Positions 39,781 to 51,104 of a stretch of 64,000 nt of DNA are shown here, one piece after another. The stretch lies in contig CM030937.1 in the NCBI GenBank assembly GCA_018136815.1, forward strand, positions 5,102,632-5,166,631. The letters are read 5' to 3'. Origin of the DNA: Isochrysis galbana (lineage: Eukaryota > Haptophyta > Isochrysidales > Isochrysidaceae). The translations under genes were made by a program, and so were the position numbers. The notes beneath the pieces are model-generated. The model ran no database searches and was not told where the DNA came from. It worked only from the letters and a program-made list of their open reading frames with translations. Each line of letters opens with the position of its first letter. Within the stretch, counting starts at the first letter, position 1.

Positions 39781-40209
39781 TCCTCTTGTTGCTCGCGTCC
39801 GCCCCCTCGAACACTAGAATACACGTACCTCATATACAAAATAAACGAACTATGTGGAGGTCCGGGGCTTTGCGTGTGTCTCCACTTCCGCCCCCCCCTC
39901 TCTCTGAAATCCTCTCCTCTCTCCCCTCTCTCTCTCTCTCTCCCCGTCTAGAGTACTCTTTCGTCTCTCTCTCTCTCCTTTACTTTACTCGTAGGAGTCT
40001 CTATCTATGGCTCTCGACGAGGATCAGTACTCCTACTCGTAGATGAGGAGATTCCCACTCTTCCATATCCTCGATTCATAGTCCCCTCGCCGTGAACGCC
40101 GCCGTCCTCACGCTTCTCGCCCCCCTTGCTCACCTTTCCGTGGGGAGAGCACCCTCCTATGGGTACCTGCAGCCTGGCGGGGCCTAGGCTAATCTTATTG
40201 TGCTAGTGC
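39781..40209. other. Intergenic, nothing recognised
   Basis: A CTCT tract at 39895-39990, otherwise only short open frames. Confidence 0.35.
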
Positions 40210-40350
40210 TAGGGCGGTCAAACAGCTATTTTAACTTCTAAGGGTGAAAATTGACCAAGTCAAGATTGAGGATTCATTACGAGATTTTTGGATATGGTGA
40301 CTGGATAGGTGTAACTAGCACATATCCGGTGCCCTTTGGGCCCTAGACCC
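40210..40350. mobile_element. Family D transposon end (left-oriented TIR)
   Basis: TAGGGCGGTCAAACAG, followed by about 80 bp matching the reverse complement of the right end of the element at 14215-16266 (CTTCTAAGGGTGAAAATT, GTCAAGATTGAGG). Further in it matches 27440-27500. The opposite end was not found. Confidence 0.65.
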
Positions 40351-40807
40351 CCCACGGTAGCCCCCACAGCGATGCGTAACCAGAAAACGCGCAAATTGGC
40401 CCAGAAATCACTATCGCTATCGCTATCGCGGAGGGCCGACGTCCGACGCGAGCGCGGGCGAGGTCGGGCCGCTAATCGACGCGTCCCCGGCGCAGCGTGC
40501 CTCGGCCAGCCACAGCCATAAGCGTAGGCTGCCAGGAGCGCCTCCTACTGCCCCCCATGCCCGCCGCCGCCTCATCGCAAATCGCCCCCTCGCGTCCCTC
40601 GCTAGCGCGCCAACGGAGGGGTCCCGGAGCGCCCGAGTTAGGCGTGCGCCCGGGCGCGCTGCGAAAGCTTTCTTCGCCATCAGCCCCCTCCATGGCGACC
40701 AATCATAAGATATTAGTTGAGTAGCCGGAATCTTCAAATGTTCGTTTTTTGTCGGAGGTTGGGTAATAATGAGAGATGAGTACGTGTAAATGTAAATGTA
40801 AATGTAA
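40351..40807. other. Repeat-derived stretch before the tandem duplication
   Basis: 40690-40755 is a reverse head motif (CCATGGCGACCAATCATAAG) followed by a GTAGCCGGAATCTTCAAATG tail like the LINE tail at 18140. 40785-40810 is a TAAATG short tandem repeat. No gene is supported. Confidence 0.4.
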
Positions 40808-41447
40808 ATGATTGCGTACAACATAATGCATAATGCACAGTGCGATGCCATCCACCCGCCGTCCAAGACGTATCTGCCCATCCATAACCATAAACACCAC
40901 ACGAGTAATCAGATGAAAGCGGCAACTTCTACCATTCATGAATGACCCACCAACTACAAACCCCACTTGAGTGGTGTTCGAAATGCTTTATGCGTGACCG
41001 AACACGACTGAACACGACGACGAACATCATAACCCAGTGCACGAGCGGAGAGGAGCGTGGAGCGTGAGGCCGCTAGGGAGTCATCAACATTTGTTTGTTG
41101 CGCGACACTTACGTCCATCTCTCGGAGCCAAATGATTGCGTACAACATAATGCATAATGCACAGTGCGATGCCATCCACCCGCCGTCCAAGACGTATCTG
41201 CCCATCCATAACCATAAACACTACACGAGTAATCAGATGAAAGCGGCAACTTCTACCATTCATGAATGACCCACCAACTACAAACCCCACTTGAGTGGTG
41301 TTCGAAATGCTTTATGCGTGACCGAACACGACTGAACACGACGACGAACATCATAACCCAGTGCACGAGCGGAGAGGAGCGTGGAGCGTGAGGCCGCTAG
41401 GGAGTCATCAACATTTGTTTGTTGCGCGACACTTACGTCCATCTCTC
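40808..41447. repeat. 324-bp tandem direct duplication
   Basis: The units 40808-41131 and 41132-41447 are almost identical: CACCACACGAG versus CACTACACGAG is the one difference I saw. They begin ATGATTGCGTACAACATAAT and end GACACTTACGTCCATCTCTC. The duplication lies at the 3' side of the following minus-strand gene, outside its coding region. Confidence 0.9.
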
Positions 41448-41643
41448 TCGCCATGACAACCCTCACTATGCACGCGGCGGTGTGTACGGCGCTCCGCATT
41501 ACAACATGTGAGGGTGCGCCCCGGGCGCGATGCGACAGCGACGTCGGTTTCACTTTCAAGGCGCATGGAGTCGACGTGCAAGACACATTGACATCTTCGT
41601 GGACGGTGCGGGATCGCTCGATGGGGACTATCGCATGCGAATT

Positions 41644-44376
41644 TCATGCTGATATGCCGCCTTGCTGCTTTCGCATTACAGGTTTGAATTTTTCTAGAGC
41701 CGACTTATCAAAGCCGGCGGCGCCGATTGGCAACGACACGCCTAGGCTCGCCTTCTTGTGCAACGACGACTTACTAGCGGAGCTTGGGAGGGCGGTGATG
41801 GTCATGGTCGAGCCACGAAGGCCCCAACCCTCCGCGACATCCTGGCCACCTTTCGGAGACCTCGCCGGGAAAGGAGCGGAGGAGAGCGGACTAGCCGTGC
41901 CAGAGGGCAGTGCCCCCTTCACCACGGGCATGGACGGGCTTGCAGGGGACGCCTTGCCCGCCGACGGCCGTCGCGTCGGAGACGTCAGCAATCCTCCCGC
42001 CCGAGCTAGCAGTGTGGGTGGAGCCTTTGCTTCGGTGGCGAGACCGCCATTGGCAGCAGTGAGTGGAGCAGTCAATGGCATCACCACAGCCCGGTTGGCG
42101 GTGAGCACGGTCGGGGATCTCGGCGCTCGACCCCCTTGCGGGGTGAGCGGAGAAGTAGACCCGGGGGGCCAAGTCGCATTGACGGGAGAGGACGGCGGAT
42201 GCGCGCCAGCGCGATTCATGGGTGGCATTCGCGCGGGGGCCGGCTTCGTCAGCACTGGTGAATTGGCGGCCTGCTTGAGAGGTGGCAACGTCGGCGAGGC
42301 ATCCCGCAATAGGGGCTGCGTCGAGCCTTGAGAGGAAATGGCACTGTCCTTGCGCTCGGCGGCCTGCTTGGCTCCGCGGTGAACAAAATGATCGGAGCTC
42401 TTGATCTTCTTGACGGTGTCCATCGACCCTCGCCGATTGGCCAGTGGGGGCGGCGCACCAAACTCGCCCATGCGAGCGCCGCCAGCATTCCACTTTGGAG
42501 GATGGGATGAGGGCGCGGGACGTGACAGCGTTGTCTTGCTGCCTGAGGTCGGCCTCGCGTGCGGGTGCATGTAACGAACCTCGGAGAGGTGGCGCCAGAA
42601 GAGACCACCTTTCCCCTCGTCCGAGATGGCAATGCGCTTGAGCAGCCGCCACAAGAATGATGTGTACTCTTCCGCGGACACACCGTGCGTCCAGTGGTCC
42701 GCCAATTGGAAGATGGCGTCCATAAACTGCTCCCGACCGATGGTCTTGGCCGTGGGGCTCTTCGCGTCTTCCGCCCAGTCCTTCTCTGCCTCGTGACGCG
42801 CCTCCACTTCGAAAAAGTCGCGGAGCATGGCCTTACCTACGAGTACCATTATGCGAATGTACTCACGCTTGATGAGCTCGCACGCGTCCGAGCGCGAGGC
42901 CGACTGCTGCACTGAGCGTTGCGCAGTAGCCCACCACTCGTGCAGCGGTTCGAGCACGGCTGGATCGTGCCGCAGCTGCAGGCGCTGGCGGAGCACTTCC
43001 TCGTGATACAAGTCCTCGTTGCCCTGCAGAGTCAGACATAGCTTCTTGAGCTGCTTCTCCGTCTTGACCTCGAGCACGACGTTCTTGGGCATCTTAGACG
43101 TGTACGCGGCTGCGACCCACGTCGCGCGAGTGTCGTAGAGCAAGGCGATAAGGCGCAACCCGATGACGATTGTGCTGCGCAGGAACCTCCACCGAGCGCG
43201 GGCGAGTTTCCGCCGTTCGTCAGTTTCCTCTTCTCGCTTGGTTTCTTTCATGGCTGGCAACTCATCCGCGGACTCGTACTTAGCCTGAGAGAGCCGACGC
43301 CCCCCTTGGCTTAGGCGCGTCGAGGACGCTGCCTCGGCACCATGTGAGAGCCACCTGAAGGCCGACTTGCGCTTAGTCGGAGACGAGGACTCCCTGGAGG
43401 ACGGTGCGCCGCCCTCCTCCGAAAAGGCCTGCGACAGGCGCTTCCCGAAGCCCAACAACCAGCTAGTGCGCCTTGGCTTGCCCCCCATAGTACTATCCAG
43501 TGAAGTGCGCGGCGGCCTCGCTGGGCCATCCACCGCGATTGATCGACGAGCCTTCCCATCGCCAGATGGGTCGCAGATCTTGTCTAACGAGTCGAACTTC
43601 TCCTCGACCGCGTCTTGAGACGCGTGACGAGAGAATGCAGAAGCAAGGACGCGGAAGCTTAAGCGCTTCGGCGGCGATGCAGCCTTGGCTTCCTCGTCCG
43701 CATCTCCAAGGAGCGTATCCAATGTCATCCCAGCGGATGGTGACCCACTGGTGTCCTCTTGATTAACACTTAGCGCAGAGGCTCGGCGGCTGAAGCCGGG
43801 AATGAACGTACTAAGACGTCTGGTGGGAGACGGGCCCGCCTTGTGCCGCGTGTCGTTTTCTGCCCCGTGTGACATCGAGGTCCGGCGGCTGCGGCCGGAG
43901 CGCAAAAAGCTGATTCGCTTCGAAGGGGGCTGGGTCGCACCGGCTCGCACTTCGTCCTCCTGTGCGTTGGCCTGCAAGCTGCGGCGGCCTAGTCCTGGGA
44001 TAGACACACGTCGCCGCCCTCGGTGCACAGCAGGCGCCGAGTCGGCGTTGGCCTCGGCTGCTTGCCCAGGAGCCTGGACCCAGCTCAGCCGCCGATTGGG
44101 AGAGGGACCAGCGGCCAGCGGCTCTTGCTCAGCAGGCAAGGGCTGGTCGGCCTTCTCGAGCGAATTGCTGCTCTGGAACAGAACCGGGTCTTCTGTCTTT
44201 TTCCTACCCTTGGCCAGGTAGCCGCGCTTGGCATACGGTGCCTTGATCTGTGAGCCCTGCATGCCCGGCTCATTGAGCGCTCTGTCCACATCAGCGGATC
44301 CTTCGCCTGCGAGGCTCTCACCGTCAGCCGCATGGACCTCGAGGACACGGTTGTCGGTCAAGTCGGAGTGCACCAT
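41644..44376 (-). CDS. Large phospho-motif-rich protein with a conserved helical domain
   Basis: A 910-residue protein in one open frame; ATG at 44376 (MVHSDLTDN). I do not recognise it by name. Residues 80-390 are disordered and carry at least ten basic kinase motifs of the R/K-R/K-x-S/T type: NRRLSW, SKRISF, SRRTSM, TRRLST, SRRASA, PKRLSF, PRRTSW, GKRLSQ, TKRKSA, GRRLSQ. Several are spaced as pairs and suggest a PKA-, PKG- or CaMK-type substrate. Residues 425-640 are helical and contain REYIRIMVLVGKAMLRDFFE, EKDWAEDAKS and FMDAIFQLADHWTHGVSAEEY. This pattern recalls helical domains of flagellar-associated proteins in protists and animals, by memory only. The C-terminal third is Pro/Ser/Ala-rich and ends KFKPVMRKQQGG. 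Confidence 0.75.
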   Translation of the reverse strand: MVHSDLTDNRVLEVHAADGESLAGEGSADVDRALNEPGMQGSQIKAPYAKRGYLAKGRKKTEDPVLFQSSNSLEKADQPLPAEQEPLAAGPSPNRRLSWVQAPGQAAEANADSAPAVHRGRRRVSIPGLGRRSLQANAQEDEVRAGATQPPSKRISFLRSGRSRRTSMSHGAENDTRHKAGPSPTRRLSTFIPGFSRRASALSVNQEDTSGSPSAGMTLDTLLGDADEEAKAASPPKRLSFRVLASAFSRHASQDAVEEKFDSLDKICDPSGDGKARRSIAVDGPARPPRTSLDSTMGGKPRRTSWLLGFGKRLSQAFSEEGGAPSSRESSSPTKRKSAFRWLSHGAEAASSTRLSQGGRRLSQAKYESADELPAMKETKREEETDERRKLARARWRFLRSTIVIGLRLIALLYDTRATWVAAAYTSKMPKNVVLEVKTEKQLKKLCLTLQGNEDLYHEEVLRQRLQLRHDPAVLEPLHEWWATAQRSVQQSASRSDACELIKREYIRIMVLVGKAMLRDFFEVEARHEAEKDWAEDAKSPTAKTIGREQFMDAIFQLADHWTHGVSAEEYTSFLWRLLKRIAISDEGKGGLFWRHLSEVRYMHPHARPTSGSKTTLSRPAPSSHPPKWNAGGARMGEFGAPPPLANRRGSMDTVKKIKSSDHFVHRGAKQAAERKDSAISSQGSTQPLLRDASPTLPPLKQAANSPVLTKPAPARMPPMNRAGAHPPSSPVNATWPPGSTSPLTPQGGRAPRSPTVLTANRAVVMPLTAPLTAANGGLATEAKAPPTLLARAGGLLTSPTRRPSAGKASPASPSMPVVKGALPSGTASPLSSAPFPARSPKGGQDVAEGWGLRGSTMTITALPSSASKSSLHKKASLGVSLPIGAAGFDKSALEKFKPVMRKQQGGISA

Positions 44377-45656
44377 TCGTGCACGGGAAGGGGTTCGCAA
44401 GTCTCAGTCGTCGCCGAGCGGGCAGGCGGGGGCGGCTCGGTCGTTCCAGCCAGCTGCTGCTGCTGCTCTTCCCTCCTCCCCCGATGGCGGAGGGCTCGCC
44501 AGGGGGCGCGCCGGGGGTGCGCGGGGGGGGGGGGGGGGGGGGGGAGGGTCGAGAATCAGTTTCAGTTACAGTTACGCGTTAGCTCGTTCGTTGCGCGCGC
44601 GTCGCCGAAAGCCAAGCCAAAGGACTCTTCCGTGGGTGCGCTTAGAAGTAAGTGGTGGCTGGGTACGCGTGGAACCACCACCAAACTTCTAGGAGTACAT
44701 CATGCTCCATCCTCTTCTTTCGCGTGGGCTCTACGACGGGATCTGTGAGTGCCTCGCCAGACGTGGGGGGGGGGGGGGGGGGGGGGCGTGGGGGCCAAGA
44801 GTGTGCCTCGACTACCCCAGTCTCCTCCCTCGAACCCAGCGTGTTGTATTCATGTCAGCCTTGCTCTGACACTGACACGGCGCCGCCCACACTCACACTG
44901 CCCACGCAACCTGAAAGAGCAAAGCGCAAAGCGCTGATATCTGATGTCGTCACGTTGTCGCTATTTGCTATCCGTTTCCGTTGTCCGTTACCGCTATCGT
45001 TAATCGCTAGCCGCTATAACCGCTAACCGTTTACGTTGCACGCTGCACGAAATAATATTGCAATACTAAATACAAATACAGTCTGACGGCAGAGGCGGCC
45101 GCATCGCGCTTCACGCGATATCACTCTAGATGTGAAACACGGCAGGGGGGGACTCCAAACACAGCAAATGCGATCTGTTTTTGGCTTTTCTAGAACTAGA
45201 AACACGGGAAGCTCGCTAACACGGCATGCCGCGATAGGGAGGGCGGTTGAAACACGATGAAAACGGACTGTTTTTGGCCTCTGCACAAACACGATAAACC
45301 CGTGTTTACCATGTAGGGCGCGATAGCCCATCATTTCGAAAAGGAACAAAGGAACGGGCGGAAAAGGGCAGCCCATTATTTCTCTATTTCGAACAGGAAC
45401 AGGAACAGGAACAGGGCAGATACCAGATATGTAATCGTAAATTGTAAAAAATTATTGAGCTGTTTTTGGCGCAAGGAGCAAGCTAGAGCCTAAGAGCCTA
45501 AGCCTAAGCGGAGATCCAACTACCTTATTTCTTATTGTCTCTCTCTCGAGCGTCGAGCGCGCCGCCACCAGGCCTCAGCCCTCCCCCCACGCGTGCACGC
45601 GTGGCCAAAAGTAGAGCACATGGCACATGGGCCAACAATAAAAAATAATTACAACT
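44377..45656. other. Intergenic with G homopolymers
   Basis: G runs at 44522-44545 and 44765-44788. 45120-45310 has AAACACGGC and CTGTTTTTGGC words like those at 4755-4850. 45388-45416 is a GGAACA short tandem repeat. No gene is supported. Confidence 0.4.
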
Positions 45657-47150
45657 GTGGGAATATCGGCGGCTGCACTGAGCCGCTGGCCGATGCCGCA
45701 CGCCGACGCAGGTGAAGACGCAGGTGAAGATGTCCCAGCAGGCCCTGCAGAGACCCCGGCAGAGCCCGGGGGCGGGCGGGCGGGTCATCTGAGCGCCCCG
45801 GCTTGCATTAATGGTCATGTCTCGGGCCTAGGCTCCTTCAGACGGCGAAGGGGTAGCGTTGCGCACTCCCGGGGTTGCTCGAGTGCTGCATCGGCAAACT
45901 GCGAGGATGCTGCTGAGGCCCGCGGGCTCACGCCAATGCACCGCCTTTGCGAATGCGAGGCGGAGGCCGCCAAACGCAAGGAGCGCAACGACTCGTGGAA
46001 GACCACACCCCGTCCCAAATCAGCGCACGAGGCGCTAGGCAAAGCCCCTCCCAAGCAATGCGCCAGGTTCACCCAAGGCATCTGCCTCCGCAACAAGCGC
46101 GGGGTCCGCTGCAACCTATCCCACGAAATCCCGGGCGCGTGGATCGACAACAAGTGCACGATTCGCTGCCGCCTCCACCAGCATAAGAAACTCGCAGGGG
46201 TCTGCCTGAACGGCCCGACGTGCCTTTTCCTTCACCCGGAGTACGCGCTAGCATTGATTGCGACGCTTGCCCTGACCACCCAAAGTGCGAACACCCCCCC
46301 ACGGCCTAAACTCACCTTTGACTCCACCCTTGGATACCCAGGTGAAGGGCCCATCCGCCTAGCGACATACAACATAAACGGAACGAGAGGCGGCAAGCTA
46401 GCCGCCGTTCTGTCCCAGGCGCGTAAAGCCGGAGTGGATGTCCTTCTTCTTCAAGAACTCCACGCATATGAAGACGGATCCCACCTCCGACAACATAGAA
46501 CAGCGTCCCTCCTCCTCTCCAGGAGAGCTAGCGGACTCAGCGAGCGGAGTCGCGGTGGCGATCCGCGACTCGTGCAGCAGAGTAACCCCTAGGGTAGATA
46601 CGGTGAATGTCATTCTAAAAGGGAGATGTATATCAATTGATGCGGACATAGACGGAAAACTATATCGTTTTATCTCAATATACCTAAGCGCTAACCCGGG
46701 CTGCCCCAATATTTAAGGTGAACGACAAAGGTGTCCTCGCGATGAGCGTGAATCTGTCCCTGGTGGCACACGCACTCGACATAGCGGGAAAGCTAGCCTG
46801 AAAACCTGACGAACACCACACCTCACACCCCCCCCCCCAAAAAAACAACCCTAACAGCGTCGACCCGGTACATACATAACCCCAAGTCCGACACTTAAGG
46901 TAACCCCAACCCTAAATACCCCAATAGAAGCCGATCGCTCGATGGCGCGAGGGAAGGCCGAAGAGTCGACCGTCGGGGATCGGTGCACGCCGCCTGCCAC
47001 TGGAAACCCCGAGTACTGGGCCCCTAAGTAGAGCACAAGGGGACGAGCCGCGAGGCGAGTGCGAGGGAGTGAGAAGGGATGCGGGCGCGGCTGTCAGATA
47101 GAGGATGTCAGGGTCGCGCGCGCGGTGAGATTATTAAGAAGTTTTTTTTT
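45657..47150 (+). mobile_element. LINE 5' coding part (CCCH fingers and endonuclease) joined to a 3' tail
   Basis: The frame open from 45657 to 46592 encodes two CCCH-like zinc fingers (CARFTQGICLRNKRGVRC plus NLSH; VCLNGPTCLFLHPE) and then the start of an APE-type endonuclease: LATYNINGTRGGKLA and DVLLLQELHAYE, with the catalytic N and E. Around 46480-46550 the homology moves to the +1 frame (SGVAVAIRDSCSRVTPR, LYRFISIYLSANPG), showing a frameshift. The polymerase is missing. A reverse 18.2-kb-type block occurs at 46980-47060, and the sequence ends GAGATTATTAAGAAG plus T run at 47150, like other element tails. Confidence 0.65.
46342..46716 (+). pseudogene. Frameshifted LINE endonuclease domain
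   Basis: Endonuclease/exonuclease/phosphatase domain of a non-LTR retrotransposon. It nicks target DNA in intact elements. Here it is split between two frames and cut off before the C-terminal catalytic residues, so it is inactive. Confidence 0.65.
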
Positions 47151-47152
47151 TC

Positions 47153-47542
47153 TTCGTTGACTTCCTCTTCAAGTACGACCTGCACTCCCACTTCACATAC
47201 CACCAAGATCTTCGGCACGGAAAGTCGGCGGTCTTCACGGCAGTTGTTAAGCTTACAGCAGATGAAAGCAGCCTTCACGTCGCCGGCGCTGCAGCGCCCG
47301 CTGTTTTCAAGGAGATTGGTGACGCCCATGTGCTACTGTCTCGCATGTACCACAGGTCTGGCGCAAGCACTGCTCGCACAGTGCTGGCTGTCTTCTTCTA
47401 CAAGATCGGCAGGGAGCGCACGTGCACGTGTCTGGAATCAGCCGGAGTCGAGACGGACGAACAGCACGAGGAAACGCAGCAGGGTGAAATAGCGGAGGGA
47501 GCATGTTCGAGCGACAGCGACAACAACGTGCCCAGCCTCTGA
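47153..47542 (+). pseudogene. Probable 2-oxoglutarate/Fe(II) oxygenase C-terminal fragment
   Basis: The frame begins directly after the LINE T tail, with no ATG, and encodes about 130 residues. The order HFTYHQD (an H-x-D), about 45 residues of beta-like sequence with FKEIGDAHVLLS, then MYHRSG and ARTVLAVFFY fits the H-x-D...H...R core of the double-stranded beta-helix oxygenases. The C-terminus is acidic and ends DNNVPSL. It may be the truncated end of a gene broken by the element, or an exon whose upstream exons lie elsewhere. The family call is tentative. Confidence 0.35.
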
Positions 47543-47865
47543 AAATGGGCCCCCCGCTGGCTTCATGTGTTCAGCGCGGGGCTGTTGTGTTGCTGCTGCA
47601 CTTCCGCTGCTGCGCTTCCCATGTCCGCATAAGTGAATGAATCAGCTTGAGGATCTTGTATTGAATAGAACGGGTGTGTGCGCGCGGGATTTGATGTGCG
47701 CGCGCGGGCTCCGCAGCTGTATGTGGCGTCGATGCCGCAGTTGGAGTGAAGGAGTGTGCGTGCAGTGCAGGTGCCTGCTTATTTTTTCCGATAACATGGG
47801 TGGTGTGCCCCACCACTTGATCAATTTTGGCTCTCAACTTGCAATCCCACGCGAGCACGATCAAC

Positions 47866-48006
47866 AGCCACCTTGGCGGGCTACTGGCCGCCCAGCGCGC
47901 CCCGTTCACCGTGTCTTCACCTGCACCTGCAGTTCCTGCACTCTCACCTTCACCTGCACCTTCACTGAAGAAAAAACTTCGGACCAGCACCTTCCCAGTT
48001 GGAAAA
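47866..48006. repeat. 141-bp repeat, copy 2
   Basis: Identical by eye to 11023-11163, with different flanks on both sides. Confidence 0.75.
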
Positions 48007-50363
48007 TTTTTTTCTTCAACCCCCCCGATGCCGAAGAAAAATGACTGAAGGTGAGGGGGGGAAGCGGAAAGGGTAGTGGTTAGTTATCAGTCAGTGGGGC
48101 AAGGGGGTTGTGTCGAACACGCGATGACTACAGGCTCATAGGCAGAGGGCCGTTCGATCGAGCCGGCAGCTGACGCGGTCGTGGAAGGATCGTTGTTTGT
48201 TGCTTGCGGGAAGATGTCTGAAAGGTCATAGTAAGAGTCGGGTCTGACAGTGTCTGCCATCGAGCGCTACGAGCTACGAGCGATGAGGTAGACTGAAGGT
48301 CGGAGGATTGTGACGCGTGGCGTCGGAGAGTCGGAGAGTAGAGACGAGGGTAGCTAGCGAGCTAGTGGAAGAGAGAGAGAATGAGAATGAGAGCTTCTTA
48401 GGTCCGAGGTAGACACGGGAGACTACAACGCAAGGACACAATAAGTTCGAGGGTACAGAACCACACAAACTAAACCAAACGGGGCGAAAACTTACCACAC
48501 CTGGACGGACGGCCAGGCGTCGGCACCAGGGCAATTCAGCAACGCGCAGACATGCGACAGAGGGGTCGGCATAACGAGGACAGACCTCACTGGGGAGCTA
48601 CGACCGATGGACGAGAGAAGACAGAAGATAGTCATGGAACATTTGATGACACCGAGAGAAAGTAAGAGAAGAAGCGGTGTACCAATCGACGAGACCTTGA
48701 GGCTTAAAATAACCCGCAAGTTAGAAGTAAAAGTCTGTCATCGTATGGAATACGACAGGTTGTCTCTGGGCCTGGGTGCCGGGAAGTACAATAGGGGTGC
48801 ACCATTAAGAAAACAGAGAATTTTGTCCTCTATACTTTCCTTAGCGCTCGGCCGCGAGACCATAGGAGTTTCTTAAGCTGGGTTTCTTGCCCGGTTTGCC
48901 GAGAGCTACACAATATGTATAGAGGTTTCTTAGCGTGCTGCTTTCTTGTGATGGTGACCGGTGGCGCTTGTTGCTTGTTGTCCCCTAGTTTCTTGCTACG
49001 GCGGCACCTCGCACCTCGGCACCTTTCATCACCTTTTCCTCCTCCTCTCTCCTCTCTTCTTCGCTGTCTGATGAGCTTACGTTTACGTTGCGAAGAACTA
49101 GGTTTTTGCCAAGTTTTGCACTTAGAAAACAAGGGCGAGCGTGAAGATGAGTGACGAGCAGTGATCGCCGATCGCCAACCAGTACCCAACAGGCCGACAG
49201 GACCAGTTTCTTATCTATTATCTATGGCGGGGACGCTCTTGCGCCATAGACCATAGAGCTTTCTTAGCTCATGGACGGCCAATTTGCTTTTGGGGTGGTT
49301 TCTTAATGGTGTAGGGAGAGATCGTATCATGTACTCGTACTTTAGGCATCTTCAACAGTTTCTTTTTGCGGTCTCTCTCTTCACATCTCTATTCACTACG
49401 TCTCCGTCTCCATTCCCCACGGAGTGCGTGTACTTTCCTCGCTTCCTGCATCGACGTGCACCGTGCCCGTCCTCGTCCCCCTCACACACCACGCCCGCCG
49501 GCGGGCGTTTTTGCCCCCCTGTTCACAGCGTGTGTCGCTCGCCTCCCACCGCCCACGGGCCGTGGGGGAGGAGAGAGGAGAGAGGGGCCCGCCCGCCAGA
49601 GCTCTCCCGGTCATCTCCTCTCAGCTCCCGAGCTCCTCCGGCCTCTCCCTCCCTCCCTCCCTCCCTCTCCCTCCCTCCCTCCCTCTCTCTCCCTCCCTCT
49701 CTCTCTCCCTCCCTCCCTCCCTCCCTCTCTCTCCCTCCCTCTCTCTCTCCCTTCCTCTCCCTCTCTCCCTCTCGGTCTTTCTCTCTCCACCCTCCCTCCC
49801 TCTCCCCCTCTCCCCCCTCTCCTTCCCACGGACTGTGGTGGACGGGGCCGCCATCCTTCGAGGACGGGGCTTGCGGCTCGTCCACGGCGCGCGCGGAGGG
49901 GGGGGGGGGGGGGGGGGGAGGCGCGGGGGGGCGTTACTTCTCCGAGCACCAGCCCCCCCCCCCGCGCGCCCCCCCCCCGCCCCCTCCCTCCCCCCCCCCC
50001 GCGCGCCTCGCCTTCCCTCCCAGTCCGGCATCTCTCTCCGGCGTCCACTCCTTCTCGTCAAGAAGGCTCGGCTCCTCCCCCCCCCCCCCCACAACTCACG
50101 TAACGCGCCCGCCAACTCCTCTCTCTCTCCCTCTCGCTGCGTCCCAGCTCCCAAGTGAGGTAGAGAGCTTCTGCAAAGCCTCCGGAGAGAGGGAGAGAAG
50201 TAGGTCTAGCGTAACGACGGGCTCTGAGCAGAGTTTGCCCCCTCTCTCCGCACCCCTCGAGGGATTTCTTCTCTGCTCACCCCTCGAGAGATTAGATCTG
50301 GAAGGCGCTTCTTTCGCTGAGCCGGTGGCTTGAGTTCCGGCCTCGCGCGACACCGAGGGAACC

Positions 50364-50400
<37 letters not shown>

Positions 50401-51104
50401 CGCGCCATCGTTGTACTGTAGAGGCGCTTTGTTTAGGAGAGAAGTAGAGAAGAGTTCAGCGATGAGAAGCGGAGGACGAGATGGTGTGGATTGGAAGGAG
50501 AAGCCCCGAGAGATCGGAAAAAGTGGAAGGTGGTGGTGAAATGTACAGAGGCGGATGGATGGAAGAGAGGGAAGGGGGAGCCGAGTGGGAACCCCGGGGA
50601 GGAAGGAGAAATAGAGAACAGCTTGTGGAAGAAAGAGAGGGCGGGAGAGGCGGAGGGAGGGGAAGAAGAGCATGAAGAGAGGGAGGAGAGAGAGGTGGGG
50701 GAGAGGGGAGAGAGGGGGGGGGAGGGGAGAGGGGGGAGAGGGGAGAGAGGAGAGAGAAAGAAAAGGAGATCGCGAGGAAGCGTGAGAGCTGGAGCGAAAG
50801 ACGTGATAGAGACGGAGAGGGAAGGAGGGAGTCAGAGCGAGGAGAGCGAGGAGAGTGAAGAGAGAGAGCAGAGAGAGAAGAGAGACAAGAGACAAGAGGA
50901 GAGAGGGAAGAGGAGAGAGAGAAGACAAGAGAGAGAAGAGAGAGAAGGGAGCGAGAGGGAGGGCCGGCTGGCGCCACCCGCGTCCGTCGTCGACGCCGGA
51001 GAAGAAAAGGGAGCGAAGGGGGGGGGGGGGGGGGGAGGGGAAAGGGGTGGGTGGGGTGGGGGGTGTTGCTGTGTCTATTTGGGGGGGGGGGGGGGCGAGG
51101 CGCG
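48007..51104. other. Long gene-free stretch with CT, G and GA tracts
   Basis: 48860-49370 has several TTTCTTA words but no gene I can support. 49648-49830 is CTCC/CTCT-rich and 49898-49920 is a G run. 50366-50398 is (CT)n, 50620-50960 is GA-rich, and 51018-51095 holds two G runs. Long open frames across 49.3-51.1 kb are simple-sequence artefacts. The tracts end at the PH-domain gene start and may be its 5' region. Confidence 0.5.

Noticed and set aside
49284-50333. Long plus-strand open frames rich in Pro, Ser and Leu
   Set aside because: They translate CT and CCCT simple repeats; all frames on both strands are open there and no domain is visible.
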